Assembly (NCBI GenBank): GCA_017446355.1
Contig: JAFSQZ010000147.1
Location: 1-12,248, forward strand
Origin: Neisseriaceae bacterium
Lineage (GTDB): Bacteria > Pseudomonadota > Gammaproteobacteria > Burkholderiales > Neisseriaceae
Length of the DNA stretch: 12,248 bases
Direction: 5' to 3'
Below are positions 6,876-12,248 of the stretch, in pieces (within the stretch, counting starts at the first letter, position 1; every line of letters starts with the position of its first letter). Made by a program: the position numbers and the translations under genes. Below the pieces are notes generated by a model. That model saw nothing but the letters and a program-made list of their open reading frames with translations. It did not search any database and was not told the origin of the DNA.

Positions 6876-7220
6876 TTTGTTTTTTTACTCATAAAAAATG
6901 TTGCCATCATACCGTAAAGTGTAGAAATCCCTAGCATTATTTACAGTATTTGAAAGATAATAGTGAAATGATACCAAGAATACTGGCTTATTGACGCAAA
7001 AAGCAGCGTTAATAATCGCTTCAAACTGATTTAAGTAAGATTTATTCTATAACATAATCTCTCAACAGGTTAAAACCTTTTTCAACCATTTCGGTTTTGC
7101 AAATTCTTTTTATATATGTTGAAATAATAAACATCAAAAAATATCGTTAAACAACAAGCATATCGCTTTTTTGTACACTTTGTCGTAAAGTAATCATTAT
7201 TTCATTGTTAAGGCAGCATT
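6876..7220. other. 345-base intergenic region between divergent rlmB and rnr
   Basis: No ORF, tRNA-like or recognisable RNA element. AT-rich. It must contain promoters for both genes. A short palindrome AGGTTAAAACCT (7068-7079) followed by TTT, and a looser AAAACC/GGTTTT pairing across 7072-7098, are the only structures I noticed. Confidence 0.6.
7119..7147 (+). promoter_or_regulatory. Candidate sigma-70 promoter for rnr
   Basis: TTGAAA (7119-7124) and TATCGT (7142-7147) are separated by 17 bases, matching 5 of 6 and 4 of 6 consensus positions. Predicted leader is about 65 bases. Other AT-rich hexamers nearby make this tentative. The ribosome site TAAGG (7209-7213) then precedes the rnr ATG by 7 bases. 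Confidence 0.33.
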
Positions 7221-9614
7221 ATGGCAAGCAAAAAATCTTCGTCGCAACGCGTTAGTTTACGCCTTCAAGACCCTTATTTAGCGCGTGAACAAGAAAAATA
7301 TGTTTTTCCTTTACCCAGTCGCGAATGGATTATTCAGATTTTGGAAGATATTGGTGTTCCGCAAAGTGTGGAACAGTTATCAGAAAAATTATCTATTAAA
7401 ACCACTGAAATGGAATTTTTTGGACACCGTTTGCGTGCGATGATGCGTGATGGGCAGATTTTGATTAACCGTCGTGGTTTGATTTGCGTGGCGGATAAAT
7501 TGGATATTATCAAGTGTCGCGTGGAACGTCATAAAGATGGTTTTGGTTTTGCGATACCATTAAATCCGAATGCTGGCGAAAATTTGGTGTTGTACGAACG
7601 CCAACTGTATAACGTGATGCATGGCGATATTGTTACGGTGCGCCCTAAAGGATTGGATAGACGTGGTCGCCGAGAAGGTCAGGTGCTGGATATTATTGAA
7701 CGCGCTCATAATCAAGTGGTGGGGCGTTTTCATATGGAATACGGCGTGGCGATGTTGGAACCAGAAGATAAACGCTTGCACCAAAATATTGTGCTGGAAC
7801 CTGAATCTTTGCGCACTATGATGCCGAAAATAGGACAGGTGATTGTGGCGCAAATTGAACGTTATCCTGAAAATCATCGTCCTGCTTTGGCAAAAATTGT
7901 GGAAATTTTGGGTGATTACGCAGACAGTGGTATGGAAATTGAAATTGCTGTGCGTAAACATCATTTGCCGCATCAATTTTCTGCAAGCTGCCTGAAAGTA
8001 GCAGAAAAAATTCCTGATGTTGTGCAAGAACGTGAGAAAAAAAATCGCGTGGATTTACGCGATTTGCCGTTGGTTACCATTGATGGTGAAGATTCTCGCG
8101 ATTTTGATGATGCTGTGTGGGCGCAAAAGGTTGGGCGAAATTATCGCTTGTTGGTGGCGATTGCCGATGTCAGTCATTACGTTCCCCCTCATAGTGCGAT
8201 TGATGAAGATGCGATGGAACGCGCCACCAGTGTCTATTTCCCACGCCGCGTCATTCCAATGCTGCCTGAAAAATTATCTAATGGCATTTGCTCACTTAAT
8301 CCTGATGTGGAACGTTTGTGTATGGTGTGTGATATGGTCATCACTTATGCGGGCAATATTAAATCGTATCAATTTTATCCCGCCGTGATGAAATCCCGTG
8401 CGCGATTAACGTATACCCAAGTGGCAAAATGGTTGGAAAATCCTAGCGAAGAAGCTTATTCAGGCAGCCTGAACACTTTGTATCGGCTTTATCAAATCTT
8501 GGCAAAAAAACGTCAACAACGTGGCGCAATGGATTTTGAAACAGTGGAAACCAAAATGCTGTTTAACGAACAAGGCAAAATTGAACGCATTATTCCCGTT
8601 GTTCGCAACGATGCACATAAACTGATTGAAGAATGTATGCTGGCTGCCAATGTTTGTGCGGCTGATTTCTTGCTGAAAAACAAGCACCCTACTCTTTTCC
8701 GTAATCATAGTGGTCCCAATACTGAACGTTTAGCAACTTTGCGCGAACAATTAGGACGTTTAGGTTTAAAACTGGAAGGTGGCGATGCGCCAACGCCAAA
8801 AGATTACGCATTATTGTTGCAACAAGTATCCGAACGCGCCGACCGTGAAATCATTCAAGTGATGTTGTTACGTTCTATGCAGGCAGCCGTGTACGCGCCT
8901 GAAAATGAAGGACATTTTGGTTTGGCATACGAGCATTACACACATTTCACTTCGCCCATTCGCCGTTATCCAGATTTATTGGTTCATCGCGCCATCAAAG
9001 CTGTGTTAAACCAAAAAACATACCACACCAATTGGCAAGCATTAGGTGTACACAGTTCCAGTTGTGAACGCCGCGCAGATGATGCCAGTCGCGATGTAGA
9101 AAAATGGTTAAAAACCTATTATATGCGCGATAAAGTCGGCGAATTGTTTACAGGCAAAGTCAGTCATTTAACCAATTTCGGCGTTTTCGTTACCCTAAAC
9201 GATTTACATATTGAAGGTATGATTCACATCAGTGATTTGGGTGAAGATTATTTCAACTATCAACCTGAATTATTGGCAATGGTGGGCGAACGCAGTGGTG
9301 TTGTTTATCGTATTGGTGATGAAATCACAGTTAAAGTTGTCCGCGCCGACTTGGAAACCAGCAATATTGATTTTGTATTGGTGTCATCGCCCAATCGCCA
9401 AAACCGTTCAGGCAGCCTGAAAAAACAAATACCACAAACCCAAACCCATCATCAAACAACCGCCCAAAGCAAAGCAAAAAAAGTCAGCATTAAAATCAAA
9501 GCGGACACACCCAATGAAATCAAAACCGCATCAGGAAAAGTTTGGCAAGTCAACACACAAACCAAAAACACGAAAACCAGTGTAAAAAAAGCGGTGAGAA
9601 AAAGGAAAAAATAA
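7221..9614 (+). CDS. rnr: Ribonuclease R (3'-5' exoribonuclease, RNase II family)
   Basis: Processive 3'-5' exoribonuclease that degrades structured RNA and takes part in rRNA and tmRNA quality control in the cytoplasm. It has 797 residues, similar to E. coli RNase R. Order of parts: basic N-terminus; winged-helix HTH (about 35-90, VPQSVEQLSEKL then LINRRG); cold-shock domains (about 95-235, with KDGFGFAIPL at 105-114); RNB catalytic domain with TIDGEDSRDFDDAV (286-299), whose D288, D294, D296 and D297 are the metal-binding quartet; GLAYEHYTHFTSPIRRYPDL (567-586); S1 domain (about 640-722, GKVSHLTNFGVFV); and a Lys-rich tail (723-797) ending VRKRKK. TAAGG seven bases before the ATG fixes the start. 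Two in-frame DUS copies encode SGSL at residues 414-417 and 730-733. Confidence 0.97.
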   Translation: MASKKSSSQRVSLRLQDPYLAREQEKYVFPLPSREWIIQILEDIGVPQSVEQLSEKLSIKTTEMEFFGHRLRAMMRDGQILINRRGLICVADKLDIIKCRVERHKDGFGFAIPLNPNAGENLVLYERQLYNVMHGDIVTVRPKGLDRRGRREGQVLDIIERAHNQVVGRFHMEYGVAMLEPEDKRLHQNIVLEPESLRTMMPKIGQVIVAQIERYPENHRPALAKIVEILGDYADSGMEIEIAVRKHHLPHQFSASCLKVAEKIPDVVQEREKKNRVDLRDLPLVTIDGEDSRDFDDAVWAQKVGRNYRLLVAIADVSHYVPPHSAIDEDAMERATSVYFPRRVIPMLPEKLSNGICSLNPDVERLCMVCDMVITYAGNIKSYQFYPAVMKSRARLTYTQVAKWLENPSEEAYSGSLNTLYRLYQILAKKRQQRGAMDFETVETKMLFNEQGKIERIIPVVRNDAHKLIEECMLAANVCAADFLLKNKHPTLFRNHSGPNTERLATLREQLGRLGLKLEGGDAPTPKDYALLLQQVSERADREIIQVMLLRSMQAAVYAPENEGHFGLAYEHYTHFTSPIRRYPDLLVHRAIKAVLNQKTYHTNWQALGVHSSSCERRADDASRDVEKWLKTYYMRDKVGELFTGKVSHLTNFGVFVTLNDLHIEGMIHISDLGEDYFNYQPELLAMVGERSGVVYRIGDEITVKVVRADLETSNIDFVLVSSPNRQNRSGSLKKQIPQTQTHHQTTAQSKAKKVSIKIKADTPNEIKTASGKVWQVNTQTKNTKTSVKKAVRKRKK
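7985..7996 (+). repeat. DUS variant AAGCTGCCTGAA inside rnr
   Basis: The 10-base core GCTGCCTGAA is intact, with AA instead of AG in front. It lies in the coding region and encodes SCLK. Confidence 0.45.
8259..8270 (+). repeat. DUS variant ATGCTGCCTGAA inside rnr
   Basis: Core GCTGCCTGAA with an AT prefix. It encodes MLPE in the RNB domain, a conserved part of the protein, so it may be there partly by codon choice. Confidence 0.4.
8459..8473. repeat. Double-facing DUS TTCAGGC-A-GCCTGAA inside rnr
   Basis: Odd palindrome of two 7-base arms around a single A. It reads AGGCAGCCTGAA (Kingella-type DUS) on the plus strand and AGGCTGCCTGAA (Simonsiella-type) on the minus strand. It encodes SGSLN at residues 414-418 of RNase R. 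Confidence 0.75.
9407..9421. repeat. Double-facing DUS TTCAGGC-A-GCCTGAA at the RNase R tail
   Basis: Same 15-base palindrome as inside the catalytic domain, again in the same reading frame (SGSLK, residues 730-734). It lies exactly where the S1 domain gives way to the low-complexity basic tail. Confidence 0.75.
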
Positions 9615-9626
9615 ATCAACGATTAA

Positions 9627-9658
9627 AGGCTGCCTGAAACATTATTTTCAGGCAGCCT
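9627..9658 (+). terminator. rnr terminator formed by inverted DUS pair
   Basis: AGGCTGCCTGAAA (9627-9639) pairs perfectly over 13 bp with TTTCAGGCAGCCT (9646-9658), loop of 6 bases, beginning 13 bases after the rnr stop. DUS pairs acting as terminators are well known in Neisseriaceae. The right copy extends to 9661 and is itself the double-facing 15-base palindrome. The T-rich tract that follows is interrupted (AAAATTGTTTTT), so efficiency is uncertain. Confidence 0.8.
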
Positions 9659-9670
9659 GAAAAATTGTTT

Positions 9671-9700
9671 TTGATAAATGCAACAGTATCAATGTATTAA
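9671..9700 (+). promoter_or_regulatory. Candidate sigma-70 promoter for the LysE-family gene
   Basis: TTGATA (9671-9676) and TATTAA (9695-9700) with an 18-base spacer; 5 of 6 and 4 of 6 matches. It would start transcription near 9707, about 42 bases before the ATG at 9749. Confidence 0.35.
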
Positions 9701-9748
9701 AAAACAAAGCCATTGTCCTTTATTGATTTTTTAAAAATTTTTGTATGT

Positions 9749-10342
9749 ATGGATTATTTTCTATTTATCGCCACTTATGCGCTGATTTCAATATTGCCTG
9801 GCATCAATATGATGTTTGCGATGAGTATTGGATTAAGTTTTGGTTTAAAAAAAGCAATGTTTGCGATTTTAGGTTTAACGGTATCGCTTGCGATGTTGTC
9901 TTTTATTTGTGGTGTCGGTATTGGTGCGTTAATCGTAAAAATCCCAGTATTTGCCATATTGATTAAAATTTTAGGCGGTGCGTATCTTCTTTATACCAGT
10001 TATAAAATTTATAAAAGTTCAACGAATTTAACGCTGCAAACCATACCCCATTTAAACAATAAAGAACTTTTTATTCAAGGCTTTATCTGCACAATGGCCA
10101 ACCCAAAAGCGTGGATTTTTATCGGCGCATTGCTTCCTAAATTTTTAGATAACCAAGATATTTTAAACACAAGATTGTTTATTTTAATCACCATAATGAC
10201 CGTTATTGAATGTTGTTCTTTAATGCTTTACGCCATAGGTGGAGCGGCATTTCGCAAATTTATGAGTGATAAACTTTCCATCATCAGCAAATTTTCTGCT
10301 GTTTTGATTGCACTGGTAGCAATTTTACTTATTTTTGAATAA
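9749..10342 (+). CDS. LysE/RhtB-family amino-acid exporter
   Basis: 197-residue integral membrane protein of the LysE/RhtB family of small-molecule, typically amino-acid, exporters. About six hydrophobic segments cover the chain. The first contains ISILPGINMMFAMS, the position of the family's PGP(N/D) motif, here LPGIN instead. The second half has ANPKAWIFIGALLP, a well-conserved family motif. Length matches the family's usual 195-210 residues. The exported substrate cannot be told. I start at ATG 9749 because it places the first helix at the N-terminus; a TTG at 9713 would add 12 residues but has no ribosome site, and 9749 lacks a clear one too. Very AT-rich, with a weak promoter of its own after the rnr terminator. 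Confidence 0.85.
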   Translation: MDYFLFIATYALISILPGINMMFAMSIGLSFGLKKAMFAILGLTVSLAMLSFICGVGIGALIVKIPVFAILIKILGGAYLLYTSYKIYKSSTNLTLQTIPHLNNKELFIQGFICTMANPKAWIFIGALLPKFLDNQDILNTRLFILITIMTVIECCSLMLYAIGGAAFRKFMSDKLSIISKFSAVLIALVAILLIFE

Positions 10343-10427
10343 ATCAAAACCTTTGCAAAACTTTGTCATTTTGAAAAAAACATCAACAACAAATGACAAG
10401 CGTAGGTTCTGCAAAGGTTTTGGATTT
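10341..10427. repeat. Long inverted repeat between lysE-family gene and pilR: shared terminator or small MITE-like element
   Basis: CAAAACCTTTGCAAAAC (10345-10361) is matched in reverse by GTTCTGCAAAGGTTTTG (10406-10422) with one mismatch. With a 1-base bulge the arms extend to 10341 and 10427. An inner 9-bp pair, TTGTCATTT (10363-10371) with AAATGACAA (10391-10399), continues the stem. The whole folds into a long hairpin only 3 bases past the exporter stop and 14 bases before the pilR stop, so it can terminate both convergent genes. The arm resembles, from memory, ACCTTTGCAAA ends of IS5-family elements; this is not confirmed. Confidence 0.6.
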
Positions 10428-10441
10428 TATAAAAATTCTGA

Positions 10442-12055
10442 TTAAACAATATTTAAACGATCCAAACGGTAGCGTATTGAACGGAAACTAATGCCCAATG
10501 CTTTGGCTGCTTGCGTGCGGTTGCCTTGATTAACGCGTAAAGCATATTCCAAAATTTCGCGTTCCACATCATCAAGATAATCTTGCAATTGCGTTTTACC
10601 CAATTGGAAATTTTCCAATACACCGAAACTTTCATTAGCATTATCTGTCCAACTCGTATCACTTTCATTTTCTTGTATGGCTTCTTGCATAAAGTGAATT
10701 TGCAAATCGTCCACATCAATAATATTGTTGCTTGCCAACGCGACGGCACGTTCCAAAATATTTTCCAATTCACGGAAATTACCAGGATAGTTATAACGCA
10801 ATAATTCTTTATGCGCTGATGCCGTCATACGGATATTATTGCTGTATTTACGCAACAAAAACGCAATAAAATTATCCAAATCTTCGCGCATTTCACGCAA
10901 AGCAGGCATCGCAAGACTGACCACATTTAAACGATAAAACAAGTCTTGACGGAAACTGCCTTTGTCTACCAATTCTGCCAAATTTTTATGCGTTGCCGAA
11001 ATAATGCGCACGTCCACATGCACTTCTTGCGCATCGCCAATACGGCGCACCGCTTTTTCTTGAATGGCACGCAATAATTTCACTTGCATTGCCAATGGCA
11101 AATCCGCCACTTCATCTAAAAATAATGTGCCACCGTGTGCGTGTTGGAAAAAGCCCAAACGATCTTGGTCTGCGCCTGTGAAACTGCCTTTTTTGTAACC
11201 AAAAAATTCACTTTCCATTAAATTTTCAGGAATCGCACCACAGTTCACTGCAATAAACGGACCATCTTTTCGCGATGAAGATTCGTGAATACTGCGTGCT
11301 GCCTGTTCTTTACCTGTGCCGCTTTCCCCTGAAATATAAACAGGCACTTGCGTATTGGCTAATTTACGAATTAAGGTGCGTACTTGTTCAATTTGTGGTG
11401 AAGAACCTTTTAAACGTGGCAAGTCATTGTCCACTTTCAAAGTGGATTTTGTTTTACTGGATTTAGTGTCTTTTGCCACCACATCAACATTTTCTGTTTG
11501 TTCAGGCAGCGTGGTTGGAACATCTTTGTTTTTTGGCGCACTTTTTTGCACTTGATTTTTAACGGTTTTAACGGCTTTTATTTCATCTTCATCAGTTTCA
11601 GGCAGCTTCGTTGTATTATCCATTGTTTCACTGAATTTATTCACTTTGGCTGACGCAGGTTGCAAGGGTTTATTTTCTTCATCTTGCACTTTAATTGCTG
11701 ATTTCACCAAAGTGCGCAGCTGTGCCAGCGTAATTGGTTTTTGTAAATAATCAAACGCGCCAATTTTCATGGCTTGAACAGCTTGGTCGGCATTACCAAA
11801 CGCAGTAATCACCGCCACAGGAACATCTTGACAATGTTCGGTAATGTATTCCACCACTTCCAAACCTGAACCATCAGGCATACGCATATCCGTGAGCACC
11901 AATGAATATTTATTGCTGCCTAATTTCTTTTTGGCTGCCTGAACACCTTCTGCCAAATCCACGTCCAAGCCCATTTTCATTAGGGTCATTTCCATTAAAT
12001 CACGAATATCGGCTTCGTCATCAACAACTAAAACTGGAGAATTAAGACTTGTCAT
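10442..12055 (-). CDS. pilR: Sigma-54-dependent response regulator PilR (NtrC family)
   Basis: Activator of sigma-54 RNA polymerase that controls pilin transcription in pilus-bearing proteobacteria. It has 537 residues. Receiver domain 1-120: acidic pair D12-D13, phospho-acceptor D56, T84 and K106. Linker about 125-210, Lys/Thr/Glu-rich and of low complexity. AAA+ domain about 212-445: Walker A GESGTGKE (243-250), sigma-54 contact loop GSFTGA (290-295, usual form GAFTGA), Walker B GGTLFLDE (308-315), and YPGNFRELEN (423-432). The C-terminal Fis-type HTH (509-535) with FRSIRYRLDRL is the PilR form. P. aeruginosa PilR is about 445 residues, so the long linker explains the extra length. It overlaps the pilS stop by 14 bases, indicating translational coupling. 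A Ser in GAFTGA may alter but does not necessarily abolish activity. Confidence 0.93.
   Translation of the reverse strand: MTSLNSPVLVVDDEADIRDLMEMTLMKMGLDVDLAEGVQAAKKKLGSNKYSLVLTDMRMPDGSGLEVVEYITEHCQDVPVAVITAFGNADQAVQAMKIGAFDYLQKPITLAQLRTLVKSAIKVQDEENKPLQPASAKVNKFSETMDNTTKLPETDEDEIKAVKTVKNQVQKSAPKNKDVPTTLPEQTENVDVVAKDTKSSKTKSTLKVDNDLPRLKGSSPQIEQVRTLIRKLANTQVPVYISGESGTGKEQAARSIHESSSRKDGPFIAVNCGAIPENLMESEFFGYKKGSFTGADQDRLGFFQHAHGGTLFLDEVADLPLAMQVKLLRAIQEKAVRRIGDAQEVHVDVRIISATHKNLAELVDKGSFRQDLFYRLNVVSLAMPALREMREDLDNFIAFLLRKYSNNIRMTASAHKELLRYNYPGNFRELENILERAVALASNNIIDVDDLQIHFMQEAIQENESDTSWTDNANESFGVLENFQLGKTQLQDYLDDVEREILEYALRVNQGNRTQAAKALGISFRSIRYRLDRLNIV
11511..11522 (-). repeat. DUS variant ACGCTGCCTGAA in the pilR linker
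   Basis: Minus-strand core GCTGCCTGAA with AC prefix; it encodes TLPE (residues 182-185) in the low-complexity linker of PilR. Confidence 0.5.
11597..11608 (-). repeat. DUS variant AAGCTGCCTGAA in the pilR linker
   Basis: Minus-strand core GCTGCCTGAA with AA prefix, 86 bases from the other linker copy and in the same frame; it encodes KLPE (residues 150-153). Confidence 0.5.
11932..11943 (+). repeat. DUS variant TGGCTGCCTGAA in the pilR receiver coding region
   Basis: Eleven of twelve bases match AGGCTGCCTGAA. Read through pilR (opposite strand) it gives VQAA, in the receiver domain. Confidence 0.45.
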
Positions 12056-12248
12056 TTTCCACCCTCGGTAAAATCAATTCAAAAACTTTTTCCTTGCCCA
12101 AATAGCGCAAATCACCTTTATTGGCATGCGCCAGCTCTCGTGCCACATACAATCCTAAACCTGTGCCATCAGATTGTTTTTGCGTGGTAAAAAAAGGTTC
12201 AAATAATTTTGATTGGTTTTCAGGCGAAACGCCTTCACCATCGTCCCA
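12042..12248 (-). CDS. pilS: Sensor histidine kinase PilS, C-terminal 68 residues (5' part outside window)
   Basis: Partial gene entering from the right edge; I translated it by hand. It shows the ATP-binding end of a histidine kinase: G1 box WDDGEGVSPE (1-10), F box LFEPFFTT (15-22) and G2 box GTGLGLYVARELAHAN (28-43). The LGLYxARELxxAN wording is the form seen in PilS. PilS is an inner-membrane kinase that phosphorylates PilR. Its stop codon lies inside the pilR start region, a 14-base overlap (12042-12055), so pilS is upstream of pilR in one operon. The sensing and phospho-acceptor histidine parts are not in this window. Confidence 0.88.
   Translation of the reverse strand, partial: WDDGEGVSPENQSKLFEPFFTTQKQSDGTGLGLYVARELAHANKGDLRYLGKEKVFELILPRVENDKS

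Noticed and set aside
6985..6999. TGGCTTATTGACGC as a sigma-54 promoter for rnr
   Set aside because: The GG-to-GC distance is one base short of the strict sigma-54 spacing and the -12 part lacks TTGC.
6876..7220. Search for tRNA, small RNA or riboswitch in the rlmB-rnr gap
   Set aside because: Only short AT-rich palindromes are present, with no cloverleaf, conserved motif or strong terminator.
7560..8027. 155-residue open frame on the minus strand inside rnr
   Set aside because: His/Phe/Asn-rich composition typical of antisense translation; rnr covers the region with conserved domains.
8017..8388. 123-residue plus-strand frame inside rnr
   Set aside because: Alternative frame of the RNB catalytic domain with Trp/Cys-rich nonsense composition.
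9713..9748. TTG start for the LysE-family exporter
   Set aside because: No ribosome site, only a few bases after the predicted transcription start, and family members begin near the first helix, which fits ATG 9749.
1..12248. CRISPR array, phage, toxin-antitoxin, defence system or complete insertion sequence
   Set aside because: The repeated words are DUS at irregular spacing, all long frames are housekeeping, pilus or transport genes, and no transposase, nuclease-effector or toxin-antitoxin pair is seen.

Overview
The window looks like chromosomal DNA from a betaproteobacterium of the family Neisseriaceae, most likely the Kingella/Simonsiella/Alysiella side of the family rather than Neisseria itself. 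Three things point there. The base composition is AT-rich, roughly 40% GC by eye. The pilus genes are Neisseria-like (pilF-pilG-pilD followed by coaE). Many copies of DNA-uptake-sequence (DUS) words of the AGGCTGCCTGAA / AGGCAGCCTGAA dialects are scattered in and between genes. The presence of an intact PilS/PilR pair and of sigma-54-like promoter words also fits a Kingella-like organism, where PilSR and sigma-54 control pili. Genus cannot be fixed from this sequence alone.

Layout. Positions 1-4227, all on the minus strand, form a type IV pilus assembly operon read right to left: pilF (extension ATPase), pilG (inner-membrane platform), pilD (prepilin peptidase/methylase) and coaE (dephospho-CoA kinase, cut by the left window edge). 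Gaps are 7 to 24 bases and good Shine-Dalgarno sites precede pilG, pilD and coaE. Positions 4228-4620 are a 393-base regulatory gap with a strong bidirectional terminator, a candidate sigma-54 promoter, a sigma-70 -10 box and an inverted repeat. Positions 4621-5298 (minus) are an aquaporin gene, whose upstream region holds a near-consensus -24/-12 (sigma-54) promoter and a striking 15-bp inverted repeat.

Positions 5579-6139 (plus) encode an unrecognised AT-rich lipoprotein whose 3' end overlaps the convergent rlmB gene (23S rRNA 2'-O-methyltransferase, 6117-6875, minus). After a 345-base divergent gap comes rnr (RNase R, 7221-9614, plus), closed by a hairpin made of two inverted DUS copies. 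A LysE/RhtB-family exporter follows (9749-10342, plus). A 17-bp inverted-repeat hairpin separates it from pilR (10442-12055, minus) and the 3' end of pilS (minus, cut by the right edge), which overlap by 14 bases.

Functionally, the window joins the core pilus assembly machinery on the left with the PilS/PilR two-component system on the right. PilR is an activator of sigma-54 RNA polymerase, so the sigma-54-like words upstream of pilF and aqpZ are the most interesting regulatory hypothesis here. The rest is RNA metabolism (rlmB, rnr) and membrane transport (aquaporin, LysE family). I found no CRISPR array, phage, complete insertion sequence, rRNA or tRNA, and no convincing undescribed multigene system. 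The novel-looking points are regulatory sequences, DUS placement and one orphan lipoprotein.
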